Source: Isoetes taiwanensis (taxonomy: Eukaryota > Streptophyta > Lycopodiopsida > Isoetales > Isoetaceae). From it: DNA of 64,000 nt. Both the position numbers and the translations under genes were made by a program. Each line of letters opens with the position of its first letter. The first letter of the stretch is position 1. Of this stretch, positions 35,101 to 48,190 are shown in pieces. Under the pieces are notes generated by a model, which saw only the letters and a program-made list of their open reading frames with translations, searched no databases and was not told where the DNA came from. Location: positions 3,062,007 through 3,126,006 of the forward strand of contig JAJEKV010000001.1 of assembly GCA_021234155.1 (NCBI GenBank), read 5' to 3'.

Positions 35101-38100
35101 TTTCGAGGGTCTACACTTTCGACACATGCAAGCGCCCGGCCACTTGCTTGGATTTGGGGGTTCGGCAATTGTGGTGGGGGGCCAGGCCGGAGTCACTCAT
35201 GAGGTTATGCGTTGGATTCGGAGATATTTGCTTGCTCGGCTTTGTGGAAAGAAGAAGGGCATGCTTGCAATAGCACATTTGAGGTGTTAGTTAGCTCGAT
35301 GAAGGGCTACAACATAATTATCAATGCCTTGAGGGAGAATATTATTCGCACTATGCAAGAGTTCTTGTCGTGAATCCTTGCACTTAGGAAGCTGCTCCCA
35401 GAACTTCGTCCTTGCCATTATTACGACATGTAACGGTTGATCACCTTGAGGTTAGATAGCCGGTGGCGAAATCGTGGAATATTGCGCGGGGAATGGTGGT
35501 TGGCCCACTTTCTAATGCGACGCGCGGCTGGGATGATGGAGACTTCGAGGAAGAGGCGTGCATGTTTGCGGTGTATGCGGTACGCACCCGGGGCGGTACA
35601 TTCAAGGTTTCATGGGGCCGGTTTGCCACTAAGTGCCTAGAAATAAGGATGTTTATGGGCTGCATGACCGATTTGGGTACACAATGGTGAAGCTTGTTAA
35701 TCCCATGGATAGTGCCTCTAGAAGGTTGTACTTAGGGGCAGTTAGTGACTCTCAATGACATACACCATGTCTTTGAGTTATGCCAAAGGGAAGCATGGGC
35801 TGCAACTTGGAGGCGATGAAGTCGCGAGGGATGGGCAAAGCGGAGGCTGGCATAGCGCCTTGCTTCTAAGAAGGTTGGCTAATGCTTGGGCGAACTAAGC
35901 AATGGTTACTGCTTGAGGCCCACCAATGCGGGTGGGCACCAAAGTTTATCTCTGGAAATTAAGTGGCATCATATATTGACATCTTCCTCTCTACCTACTT
36001 TGGAAGCAGGGGCACCGGATTAAGGCTGTACCCAGCGGTATCCTTCTTCTTTAGGTAATTTGGAATCATGTTTGCTACTTTCAATTTGGTTTTGATCTTT
36101 AAAACTTTAGGTGCATAGGGCTTTTGGAAATTTTGTGGTTGTCGAATTTCCACAACACACATTCATTGGTAGAAATTCATTGATGGGGAAACCTTTATAG
36201 GCGTGCAATTGTCATGCCATTTTTATTTTGTCTTTGCTAATAAAGTATTTTAGTTGAGAATTTGGGCATTTAGAGTTTGCCCTTAGGTGCAGGATGGACA
36301 TATGCTTAGGAACTGTGCTTCTCTAAAAGTCGGTGGCATGGTGTAAATAGCGAAAAGAGTATAATGAACTCCAGTAGAGAGTGCCCTCACACATCTCCAA
36401 TCATATTTCCGAGTTTCAGCGACCCACTACCCTCTGTTTCCTTGACACATGCCTAGCTCAAAGAACACATTTGGAAGAGTTAGAAAGAAGGTAGATACCA
36501 ATGGGGATATGTGCTCACTGTAACCGCTACTTGATTCTGATGGCGTGAATCTGGGATGACAAGATTGTTGAGGAGCCTTAAAAGGAAGAGGGGCTTCTTC
36601 TTTACTAAGCATTATCGCCTGGTGGCATTACAATTGAGGAGAGTGATGGTTTAGTGAGCCATGGAAGGTCGAATTGGTTTCATAGTAGTCGTGTGGTAGA
36701 CACGAGAGCTCTACCACATTGGGAAGGGGCAGATACCCTTGAGGAAGAATATGGGAGATTGAAGGTGAAGATCCAAGGAGCGGTAGTTCTTGAGGATGGC
36801 GTGGCAGTGCGGATGCGACATGTGTTTGGCCAATGTTAGATGAATGTGAAAGGAGGCTCATCTCATGTTTCTTGGCATGTTGTTTATGGAAAGTAAGAAA
36901 ATCTTCAAGTCAACTATAGTGAGTCATTTGAATGGGAATCCGTGGCTATCAAAGAGACGGAGTTGGCAGTTAGAACTATGGTATATTCTATTGAAGAAAT
37001 AATGTTGATACAAACTACCGGCATTGGGGCCGGTCCATGCGGTGTACTTCGAAGAACCAATGGAATCAGCGGTGTGCGGCACCCTAAAGCCAGAGGAACC
37101 AAGCCGGCGAGAAAAAGGAACAAATACTGGCGCAATTCATAAGGTTTGGTATCTTGGTAGGGTACTTAGCATGAGGAGAAATGCGGCGGTGCATGGAGAG
37201 AGAGAGTAGGGGCAGCGTGGACTTAGTTAAGCGGCGAATCTTTTGAAGTTCAATTAAATGCGAAAGCATAATACGGTAAACGACATTATTGCAGCAGGGC
37301 CGGCAAGAATCCGCGGTTTACTTATGATGCGGCGATGTCGACTTATGAACCTGCGATTACATCATATCTCTTGCATCTTTAGAACTGCCAAAACATTTAC
37401 CATCTGCGCCGATAGTAGCCGATGCAATTTGAATAAGTTTGTCAGGTGAGCGAGAATATTGGTAGGGTAATGATTAAAATTAGGCGCCAAATGGTTGAAT
37501 TACGCTACTAAGCGTCTCTTCTCTTTCATTTTTTGTAGGTGACAAGGGAAAGCGAAGGTCTAGGGAGTGCATAAGGTTGAGGCCGGAGATATTTGTCAAG
37601 TACTTTATCGATCAGTCATTTTATGATTAAAGCTACCATTTCAACGATTTAAGTTTAGGCGAGTTTTACACTTTGTATAAAATCAATTGCATGTTCTGGC
37701 ACACTTTACTTAATGCATTCCATGTAAAGCTGTGATCTTGTTAAACTTTACTTTGAATACAATAAGCGGTGGCTACTAGTTGCTTGTGGAACTGGTAAGT
37801 TAGGTATGCTTTACGCCTTTTACGATTCCATTACTTCGATGATTCATTTACGCGGAAGCATAATAAAATGCTTCCAAAACAGCGGAGATCCTTTGTTACC
37901 CTACTGCACTCTACTTTTAAGGGCATGGCGTGAGACATAAGAGCGAGGATGAACATAATCAAAATCATACTTTAACAACAACAAAGAAACATAAGCCCCA
38001 TTTGAAGTCCCGATTTAGGTTAAGAACATTACATAAAAAGAAACATATTAAGAGACAAACTAAAACACAAAATGTCACGGCTTGGCGTCATATTCATATT

Positions 38101-41100
38101 TATAATAACATACTTTTTACAAAAGGAAGGTTCACACACCTGCATATGATTTTCATCATTTCATGGCCATTTACAAAACAAAGCGATCCCTACTTGGTCG
38201 GTCGAGGGCTTTACAAAACAAAGCAGTCGGGGCACAAAACAAGTTAAGGGAGATTTAGTATGGCAAATAAAAACCTAAGCTATTATGGAGGCATAACTTG
38301 CCGGATAGCCGGTATGGCGGAGGCAGTGGGGTGTGCCAGACTTCACCAGCTGGGGGTGGCATCCTAGCGACACATCTGATTGTTCCCTCTTGCCGCAGTT
38401 TTCATCTCAAAGCGGCTCATGCAGGGGGAGTCACCGATCAACCCCTTTGCTTTGAACTTTTGATTGATATGAGCTCCATGATCTTGCATGTGCACCACTT
38501 CCATGCGCGAAAATTTGCATGCAACTTTCAGCAGTACCCGCCCAGGCTCTTCACCGGTAGCGGCCTCTTCCTGGTAGCGGCCTCTTCGCTAAGGTGGGCA
38601 GGCCCGCAGTTCTTCGGTGAAGCGGTGGTGAAGATGTAATCAGCGCCATTACAGCCGGATGGGAGGAATAGGCGGAGGATGGGGAGAGAAGGCGTTGGGA
38701 GGAATGAGAAGAGCCTAAAAAGCTCGGATCGGGTTATACCATTGTGGTACATGGCGAAAATTCATATAATGGCGTCCTTAAAAGGCGTGCGAAAATAAAA
38801 TCACTGGTAACAATAATTAATTTAAAGTCATTATTCAATAATCCCGTATGAATTTAGATTATGATGTCATCACAAAATGAATTTAATTAAAATGTAAAAT
38901 TCAGGGTATTTCTTTTCTTATTTTTGGAGTGACCATTGAACTCAAATGGCACCCGGGGAAGAACCCTAAATATCTTGTTGGATGTAAACGCTACTGCTTG
39001 GATGTAAATCTGCAGGTAGAGGGTAGGATACATGAATGAAAATGGGCTAAAATAAGGTTGAGGGTAGGGGCAGAAGTGCTTAGGCGGGTGTAAAAGTATG
39101 GAATGGGTATGATTCTTGCGTGATATGGGGCCAGGTATACATGGGGGTTTCTATGGAGGGGTGGGGCTGTATACTGGGAAGGGGAGTTTCTCATGACTTG
39201 ATGCACTTTTTGTACCATGCCACATATAGGAGTAGTACCCCCCTCGGTAGCGCTTAGAGTAGTCATCCTCCTGGGTGTTGCCTCCATCACCTTGATTCCT
39301 GAGTTTTCTTTTGCTCTTAGGTGTTTTGGGCATGTCCCTCCTCCTCTTAGTGCTCGATCCTCCCTCTTGGGAAAGTGGGGTTTGTGGCCAGGGGAGCCTT
39401 ACGTTTGCTTTGCCCGGCTGGCTCACGAAGGCATACCTCTCGGCCCTTCTGTTGAGCAGTGAGGACTTGGTAGTAGTCATGCAAGGGTGATGCTACCATC
39501 CGGCGGTTTGTTTAGTCGCGGGCCATGTTTTGAAATAGAGATTGTCGCCTTCCAGAAGCCTAAAAATAAATCTTGTTAGTAGGAGGCGGTAAAATTTCGG
39601 AGAAGAAAGTGAAAATATAGGAACCTAGCGATTATTTATAGAGTGCAGAGGATTTTAGGGTTTGGACCTGCAATTTCATGTCGTACCGTGCGGGCAGTAG
39701 TGTTTCTAGGATCTTTCATGCATTCCTAGGATGGGTCCCTATGGCACAACCAAGTGGCGAAGTGGTGATTGTTTCTCGGTGAGAGAAAGCACGAAATCAG
39801 CAGTACACAAATTGATTCCCCTACTAGAGGTGCGTGTTGAAAATATTGATGAAACGCAGCCAAACTTAGACAATCGCCGAGGAAACCGCGATGGAAATGA
39901 AAGCAAGATAAGTGTGATCCATCTGCTCACTTAACTTACGAACTAGAATGGGGAACAACTTCTAGAATGCGATTGCAGGCAAGAGTTGAAGCATGCAAAG
40001 GGTTAGGAAGGCTCGACTCTGGCATACATATGGCATGAAATGTTTTGAAAGCGGACATGATGGCAAAAGGCATCCCTAAGAAGGAAGAAGCTGACCACCA
40101 GCATAAGAGCCAGCAGAGAGATCTCTACAAAGTAACACGCAATGAAAATGTGAAGGCATTGAGGTGACCCCATTAAAGGTTGGGATCATGCCGAAGCTAT
40201 GGCTGCGTGCCAAAGCACAATATATATATGGAGTAATAAAGCTTCCGGAGGCTCGAGAGCCATGCAGAAAGAAATAACTTGTGGAGCTAATCAGCGGTCC
40301 GTGAATGACCATCGTAGGGAAAAATGTTTGATTAGTGTTGCCGCTTTCGGGAAGAACTCTGATTACCCAGAGAGAATGAAAATGAAACAATAGCCTCGGG
40401 CCACGGTGCCGCAGCCAGAAAAAATGAAAAATATAAGAACACATGTACTTGCAAAAGAACAGCGAAAAATGGAGGATACATACGCCCAAAAAACAAGCGG
40501 AGGGGATGCGGCCGCTGGCTTGGCAAAGAATTCGAAGAATGGCGTAGAAACTAAGGATGATTAAGGAAATGAGCAAGCGGCAACAATGGAGCGGAATAAT
40601 GGGAAAGCGAGAAAAAGACATGACCTATTGCGGCGATTCATCAAGGGGAAGGTGAGGCGGTAGGATAGAAGGAGGAGAAAAAGCAAGCTCAAAGAAGCGT
40701 AGATGAATGAAAATGAGAGAAGAGAGCGGAATAAATAGGAGATGTAGGAGGGCGTCCCCATCCAAAAGGGAATATGAGTTCTATTGCTATTGCAAATAGA
40801 ACACGTGGCATCAAATTTGTTGGTAGAAATTGTACTGCCACTCATAAGTGTCACGAGGATTTCTTAGTGTTATAACATACAATTCTAGCTCAAATTCAAG
40901 GGACTAAGCGCCTTGCGATTAGATTACGTAATTTTACATCTATTTAGGTCAACATGGGTCCACCCTCACCACGGTCGTGAGGAGCATTCTCAAAAAGTTT
41001 GGAAATGCGAGGGGGCACTACGTGAGATCACACACCACGGTCATAATTTTTCAGAGGTTTTCCATAATTCATCCTACTTAGCATTAATCTACTTGTTGCT

Positions 41101-41251
41101 CTAAGGATTGGAAATTTTTTTTTCAATTTTTGAGGTTCATGCTTGGGTGGCTATTCCCAAGGCGGAAGTCTCTTTGTTAGTCCCTAACGGGGGAATGTAG
41201 ATTGATGCAGATCTTGTGGTCTACCAAGATCATGCTTTCTGACTTCACCAT
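32151..41251. other. Nine kilobases without a recognisable gene
   Basis: No known domain is visible on either strand. Items of note: a Lys/Arg-rich minus frame at 39480-39151 (109 codons, with STKRRRDMPKTPKSKRKLR), a minus frame of 181 codons at 40621-40076 rich in Phe, Leu and Ser, and plus frames at 35437-35690 and 36654-37142 with mixed composition. Any of these may be remnants of unknown retroelements. None has a neighbour, splice pattern or motif that would support a gene call. Confidence 0.3.
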
Positions 41252-41556
41252 TGTGGCGTCCTCTTCTACTATGCTCCCATCATTGTATCGAGGCTGAGTT
41301 CATCCCGGCGATAAGCGGCGCAGGGCCCATCCACGGCATGTCCCAAGAGCGGGTGGTGAGGAAAGTGGATGGTTCATTTGCCAGCGTCTTCCTTGAGGGA
41401 TCAACCTAGCTCTTGAGCCTTGAGGTAAGCTTATGAGCACATGACATCAATAGTCAGCAAAAGTCACCTCGAAGGGTGAATACATCATAACATAACATCG
41501 CGTAACAACAGCCACATAAATAATAGCAACAAAGGAACCCTACCCGAGGGCTGAGA
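41252..41556 (+). repeat. Dispersed repeat R2, copy 2
   Basis: Same orientation as 26278-26600, about 15 kb away, with substitutions and small gaps. The best conserved part is the last 110 bases (TACATCATAACATAACATCG and following). Its right edge falls at the same motif, CCCGAGG. From there to 42084 the sequence is more GC-rich and holds no supported gene. Confidence 0.8.
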
Positions 41557-42084
41557 CTCATTGGGAGGGTTTGGTGGCGGTTTGGGTCTATAGGGGAATC
41601 AATGCGAGGGCCCAGAATTCATGGCTTAAATGGATTGGGCTGGCATAAAGAGCCCAATAGGCACATTGGGTAGTCCTCCATCCGCCCCTCCCGTGCACAC
41701 TTTCTGCGAGAGTAGGTTGAAAAGTCTTGGGGCGGGGCCGAAGTAGCTGTAGGGTGCATAGCCGAGGGCCTACTGGCTGGGTTGCATCTCCCGGTCAGAT
41801 GAGGCCGGGAGAGAGTCACCTCCCCTTGAGAGGCATGCATGCCTGCACCCATCACGGCGGGCGGCTAGAGGGCCAGCGCGTGACCGACGAACCCCATTAT
41901 TGAAGGTGGCATCACCCAAGAGGTGTGAGCTCATTACCTTGCCCACAGGTGTAGCAAGCCATTAAGCCCTAGCCCGCAGATCACGGTAGGCTTTACACAC
42001 GAGAAGGAATCAATGGAGTGATGGGACAAGTCCCCTTATTCCACCGGTCTAGCCCGCCACTCACAACCCAGTAGGGCTCTTGTA

Positions 42085-42245
42085 CCACCGAGGCCGCGTG
42101 GTGGGAGTAATGAGGTGATCTAGGATCATGAAGGTTCGAGTCTCTACCCCCTTCCCACATATACGAGGAAGAGCATAGAATGGAACATCATCAACATCAA
42201 AGAAATAAAATCTTGAATAAGATCTAATCTATCTTACTAAACATA
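42085..42245 (+). mobile_element. Possible tRNA-derived SINE
   Basis: GGTTCGAGTCT at 42133-42143 fits the polymerase III B box (GGTTCGANTCC). About 30 bases upstream, GCCGCGTGGTGGGAG (42093-42107) resembles the A box of tRNA genes. The part between them does not fold into a proper tRNA that I can see, so this is more like a SINE head than a tRNA gene. The right end, in AT-rich sequence near 42245, is uncertain, and no target-site duplication was identified. Confidence 0.35.
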
Positions 42246-45200
42246 CAAGGTTAGATTCTTTTCACCGTTATGGCTGTTGATCTTACAGGATCTATAAGGC
42301 TGACTAAGGCGATCCTATTAACATGCTATCTAGCTCATTGTCGGGTTGAGAGGCGGCTTTGCAGAAGCAGGAAACTAAAATGCGAAAAGAGGAAAGGTTT
42401 AGAGTTTCCTCTTTGGTTCATATATGTGACTTTTAGGATTAGGTTAGAAGGACCAAATGGGGTATTGCCACTTGGCAAGGGAGGCTCTCGAAGTATTTGT
42501 CATGATGACATGTATGTGTGACGTGGCGATTATAATATCGTATTGGATGGTATAAACATGCTGGAACATCACAATGAATGCTTTCATGAATTTATGAGCT
42601 TCCAAAAACTTTACCATTGAAGCCCGCGAGGTGCCAGCATGCAATTGTTATCACTTGCTTCTCTCTTCCAAGGAAGCGGTATATGATTCTTACGCCAATG
42701 CGTGGTTTGCCACTACAACGGATCAACGCATAGTGCTTCTTTGGTTCTAATCGAGCTTTTCCAACAACATCTCGATGGTCATTTTTCTCAAAAGATATGG
42801 GATGCAATTACCTTGGCCGAAGTTAAAACCCGTCATTAGCATGCACATATAAATCCCACTTTGGCACCAGGACCACAAACTTATTTGCATGCTTTCTTGC
42901 CCATAAATAAGCTTGTAGATATTTCTTGAATTGCATAGGGTTCCAAAAGAGATTCTGAGATTGAGATAGATAGATAGATAGATGGGAACAGCCGCCAGTA
43001 CCCACGAGAAGCAAGATAGTGCATGTTGCATTCACGGAGTTATTGAAGATGAAAGCCATACTCCTTAAGATGTCCTATACTTTTTGAGAGTGCTTTTTAT
43101 TGACCTACTCAAAAATCATGTCGACATTGGTGCTGGTAAGGTGCTGATACGTCATAAAATTTTTTAAGCCCTTCGCGTTTAGGTCAAGCGGCGCTGCCGC
43201 CATAGCCAGCCTTGGCTGAAGTCAAGATCCATCATTCCTGCTATTTTTGGCCAAGTCATGCGATCGAAATTTTAGTTTGCAATCTCAATTAGGGTGGAAT
43301 TTTAGCCCAAATCAAATCTTTGCACAACGCCGAGAATTAGAGATGAATTCCTTTATACATTGTCCGGGGGCATTGTCGCAATTTAGTACTACGAGGAATC
43401 TTGTGAGCATGCAAAGGACCAAATCAACAATTCAAAGCGATTTACGAGTCTTTGTTCACAATTTAGAAAATTACCTTGAAGAATCACCTACACAAATGTG
43501 TTGAGTACTCACATTGAAGCGATGGATTTCACAAGGAATGAAAAAGCTACATATGGAAGTGAAAATTCAGATCAAAATTTCATCATGAAGATGAAAAGAC
43601 AAGGTAGTCGCTTGTTAAATGTACGCTATTAAATTGCTTGAATTTTTTTGTTCTAAATTCTTTGATGTAATATCTTTGCTTTGATGGAGCGAAATTCATT
43701 CAATGGTGCTGAATTTATGGACTTTTGAACGTTTAATGTCAAGTATGCAATTTAAATTTGTTACTTGGTTTATAAAAACTAAACTGACATGCTAAAATTC
43801 TGAGGAGAATATGGTGGAATATCAAATGAGGATGCACAAGTTATGGATGTTGGCAATCTTTGTAGAGGTTGGATCTACAGTGTCATATCACAATTACTTG
43901 CTATAATAAATTTGCATTGATAAATTTCGTTACATTTTGTAGTTAAATTCTTGATTGCTTACCAAACAAGAAATTATGGGCAGAAACTTTCAAAAAGAGC
44001 GGGGCCCAATCGGGAGGATTCAAGGCGGAAAAAAAGAGAAGTGGATCTTTTGAAGACTTAGGGTGGGGTTGCAAATGTCTTCTTGTTGGTAAGAAAGGTT
44101 CATTAAACCAAGTGGAAGAAAAAGAAGTTGTCAAAGAATTAGGCAGAAGCAGCCAGGCAATTGTGTGAGAATGCTACATCACGAGAAGAAAGAGTGGAAA
44201 TTCACAGGGGGTGCTAGAAAGTGGATGCAGACTACGATCTCTCAAGCGGCAAAATTAAACACAGTAGAAAACAATCATTAACAATTTGAGGGAGTCTTTG
44301 CAGCTCATAAGTATTCAAAAGCTCTGGTCAATGAGAGCAAGAAGTCTTTACTTGATGACTTTTCTGATCCATGGTGAAACTAACAAATTACACTTTTGCC
44401 AAGCAAATGAATGCGAATGGGAAGATTGATTCGCGATGAAATAGAAGATTGGGTACGCGAGCATGGTAGTGGACCATGGTCCATGTTCAGAAAGAATACT
44501 AGATTTGGCGGACTCTGCTATGATGAGAAACTGTAGTTGACTTTTGGAGGAAGTAACTTACGAAAGAGTGTCTCCATGCAAAGCATGTTATAAGGATTAG
44601 AGTAGCTGAAGGATTCAAGATCATTGCATCCATTACACTTTATGGAGGATACTTCGAGGTTGGATTTGATTGCACATCTTTGGATGTTGTTACAATTGCT
44701 GTAATTCTTTGTAATTACTGTTGTAATTGCTCTAATTCACCGCATTTCTTATTATGCATTTTTCGCGGTTTCATTTTACCGTTTGAGAAGAAATTATCCT
44801 AAGTTTGAGAGTTTCTTTCTGATTTTCATACCTTAGAAACCCCTTTATGTCGGGGAAAGTAAAGGGCAGAGGAACATCTTTGTGTAATATCACATGAGGA
44901 AGCGATTTTATTCGACTTGCAATGAACAAAGTAAGACATGATGAAAAAATTCATGAGGGTCCAAATTGTAAATGCGATGTGAAGTTTTGGCCAGTCTGGA
45001 CCAGCATGCATGGCAGGAAGAGCACCTATGCTTCAACAAGTGAGCTTTGGAGGTCTCTTGTTTGTCAAAGATAGAAAGTGAAGAATGGTATGCGCACTTA
45101 ATTTGCCTAACTCTCAAGTGCAATAATTGTGGACCTAGCCAAGGCTGCCAACATGTCCAAAAGAAGTGAATTTCAAAAATGGTGTGCTTGAGGTGGAATT

Positions 45201-45627
45201 GGAAGACATATGACAAAGGTACTAAGATTGTTCTTTGTTTTTTTATGCTTCATTATGGTGTAGCTTTATTTTTATTTACGTATTTGTTGTAGATATATGA
45301 ATCTGTAGAAGAACACGATGGCAAAGGAGGTTATAGGCTGGGAAAAAACGGATCACTAAAGCTGGTTTACAAGACCACAAGTCAGCTGGCGATATTTTCG
45401 AATGCGGAAACGGTGCATGTATAAAGGGTGTGTTGCATGTATGAAAAGTCCACATAATATTTTTAAAAAGAAACATCCTCATAATATCCTCACGGTAGAT
45501 CTTTACGATAAGATGCACGGTAGGCTATTTGAGAAAAGAGCGCTAAATTGAGAAAGTCTTGCCTTTTTAAAAGCAAGATAATTTTTCCTCAATGTACCAC
45601 TTGGAAGAATTCTTCTTGATACGCTCC
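42246..45627. other. Decayed region with unassigned frames and a GATA microsatellite
   Basis: A short (AGAT)n array lies at 42963-42983. A plus frame at 43247-43504 and scattered plus-strand pieces between 44080 and 45420 (for example AHKYSKALVNESKKSLLDDF near 44303-44362) look like a broken coding region, but I cannot name it. No splice pattern connects them. An ATGCTTTCATGAATTTA piece at 42575 matches the left flank of R2 copy 1. Confidence 0.3.
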
Positions 45628-45667
45628 TTTATCACGTGATAAATCTGCTCCTTTATCACGTGATAAA
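45628..45667. promoter_or_regulatory. Two perfect 16-bp palindromes with CACGTG core, 24 bp apart
   Basis: TTTATCACGTGATAAA occurs at 45628-45643 and again at 45652-45667, as part of a 24-bp tandem unit with CTCC before each copy. Each palindrome combines a CACGTG bHLH/bZIP core with GATAA on both sides. No confident gene is adjacent, so function is unknown. It could also be a simple tandem duplication of a chance palindrome. Confidence 0.6.
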
Positions 45668-46228
45668 TGCTGCTCCTTTATCCTCTTCAACATCCATAGT
45701 TCTTCACATCTCGGCATCTTGATCTTCTAGGCTCAACCTTGCATCTTATTGGCGGCTTTCCGGCCAATGGTAGACACATTTCACACGCTTAAAGAATTCA
45801 ATATTAACTACAACTAAATTGAACATGGACTACTATTCAAATTCACCAAGCAGACTTACCCATTTTTTCTTGATGCTCGAGGTTTGTTTTGCTTACAGGG
45901 TCTTCTTGTCTGCGGGTTGTCAGTCTTTGCCGGGGGTCTTCCCTAACTATGCAGATTAATTTAAAATTAATGTAACCTTAAGAGAAGTTATAATACTAAA
46001 ACTAAATGTGTACCTTTTATGGGAGATATGTGAGCAAATTTAACGGGACTCGGCTTGTCAATATCTATAAGCTGTTCAAATAGAATTGAAGTTGCTTAGC
46101 ACAAAACAAAACATTACAAGATACATTGAACAAGAATACTTGCTTACACCTTGAGGTTTTAGAATGTACTGTGCTGGCCCTTGTCTTCCTTTCTTAATTT
46201 TTGAGTCCTTTACGCCATTGACACTTAC

Positions 46229-47489
46229 TTGAGTTTATTGTACAAAGTGAGATGCTTGCTATCAACTTCATCATACGCTTCTTATCTTCATCTTGCGTAC
46301 ATTTCCGGTTTCTTCGCTGTCTTCCATATGAGATTCGAGTCCTCTTTATTAACCTTTGAATTCTTTGAATCAGTTCATAAAATATTGCAGGACTTCCTCT
46401 CCCTGAACACACGGTGCATAGTTTTTATACAGTTGAAAAGCAAAACATAGTACTTATGTCCACATTGGTTTATTTTAACAAGCCTTGGTCATAAATTCTT
46501 GAGGAAAACAAGGCCACATGCGACATCAGTAGTTAGCAAGGCAAAGAATACACACCCATATACCCAACTCCATCCGAGGATTTAGTTGCTTTCACTATCT
46601 TCTTTGCATGGCTGAAATAATGGCAGCACACTTGCATGCCCACTTAGCCATTGATTCCTCATAGGTATCTATTTCATCCTTGATGAAATTTCTTCACGAA
46701 TGTCTTCTTCACCTTTAGAATCTATTTTAGGAAGTCTTGACTCCAGCTCTCATAACACACACTTCATCATTCTTTAGTTTTGCAATAGCATGACTATACG
46801 GAAATCCGTTCAAAGGTCTTCTCTGGACTTACCTTGGCCTCTATATTTTCATATATAGCTTTGCAAGCTATATGCCTCCGGCAACAACACCTTCTTTCCT
46901 CAGCAAAGACTCTTGTTTTGATAATAGCAACTCCTGCATCTCTCTTCATCACCGACAGCTTGCGAAGTGATCAAAGCAGTTGCTATTTCAACGATGGCTT
47001 TGCTGGTCTCTCTCCCTTAAATCGCGTTTCGGATGTTAGATAAACTACAGCGACAAAACTAGCCCGATTCACTTTGAATTGCCGAGGGTTTGACAAAGCT
47101 TCGTTGGGTATTTACTCCAAGCAAAAGCTCGAGCAAAGGTTACCTAACCTCATTGTTAAGTAGGCTTGCTTTTCGATAAATCAGCACTTTCCAGCCGAGG
47201 TCATGCGGCAAAGTGGCGAAGCAGGGGCCTAGCAAATTTTAAATTTATCTTTCCTTTTCGAAGTAGACGCTGCCGGACTTCAAGAAAATCGCGATGCGAG
47301 GAAGCATTAGCCGCCTTCAAATCCTTTGGCTTCTTCCCTTCATTACACAAACCTACATTTGTGTGAAATTCATACTTCGATTCTTCGCGGCGATTCACGA
47401 TATAAGCGGTGTTTTTAGTTGAGTATCATTAGATAAACAAAAAGCGTAAAGAAATAGAGGATTTTACCTGCATGGGACTTGTGCGCCAT
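46229..47489 (-). other. Doubtful spliced gene or gene remnant, minus strand
   Basis: Splice-like sites and open segments line up loosely on the minus strand. A short first exon may start at ATG 47489 (MAHKSHA) and end at a GTAAAA donor (47468). An open stretch at 47398-47201 reads with SHRDFLEVRQRLLRKGK. Another near 46960-46833 contains ACKAIYENIEAK before a GTAAGT donor. A segment at 46402-46229 is bounded by TTCAG and GTAAGT and is open throughout (with KCTQDEDKKRMMK). Frames do not join cleanly, so this may be a decayed gene. I do not recognise the family. Confidence 0.25.
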
Positions 47490-48190
47490 AGCTAGATCTT
47501 TGGAATTCCTAAGAGTATTAGCCGAGAATGAACCCAGAACTTCCCCAACCCAATTACACTTTCAATCAAGCTTCAAAATCAGAAGTGATGCATGATTGAG
47601 AAAATCCCTAAATGCACCTAATCAGTGCACAGAAAACTTTTGGCCAGCCTTGAGCCTGCACAGCATCTGCAAAATGATGAAGGAAGTCCTTCAAGAATGA
47701 TGAAGGAAGTCCTTCTAAATCCTGAAAAGTACGAAAATAGGTCTTTGAGCGGTCTTTGGGCGTCAGCGAAATTAGGTAGGTCAATAAAAACACTGAGGTG
47801 GTGGGAATGCGTTGTTGACTTTTAGCATTCTATTCCATGCTCCCTACTACTTCTCAAGCCCCATCTATACATGACTTGGCATTATACATACTTGAGGTTC
47901 TAGATGGCGTCTTCAAATATTTCGAGGCCCTCCATTAGTCATCATGTTCTACTTAATTTTTATTGATTGTCTGAAGTATGAGTCATTCTTGCAAGGGTTT
48001 GTCCCTTGAAAATCTTTCGAGGAAGGGTTTTTTAATCCTTGTAGTAATCGTTATACTAGCCCATGAGAATTCTTCCTCCCTTTGAGTTGCCAATGATTAG
48101 AGAAAAATAATGCAACTGCATGCAAGTTTGCAATAGGGGATAAATTCACTCTATAATTTTGTTCAGATGTTCCAATTTGCTTTTTCCCGT
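47490..48190. other. No recognisable gene
   Basis: A near-duplicate word (GATGAAGGAAGTCCTTC at 47676 and 47698) marks a small 22-bp tandem duplication. Nothing else is seen. Confidence 0.4.

Noticed and set aside
40076-40621. 181-codon minus-strand frame, the longest uninterrupted frame in the window apart from spliced exons
   Set aside because: Low-complexity composition (Phe, Leu, Ser, His), no domain, no splice context; probably a chance frame opposite GA-rich sequence.
26278-41556. A single intact 15-kb retroelement bounded by R2 copies
   Set aside because: No coding block in the right order was recognised between them, a LINE lies inside, and R2 left-flank sequence recurs outside; the evidence supports only a repeat pair.
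42085-42160. A functional tRNA gene
   Set aside because: The B box fits, but acceptor stem and anticodon arm pairing are not visible, so only a SINE-like call is kept.
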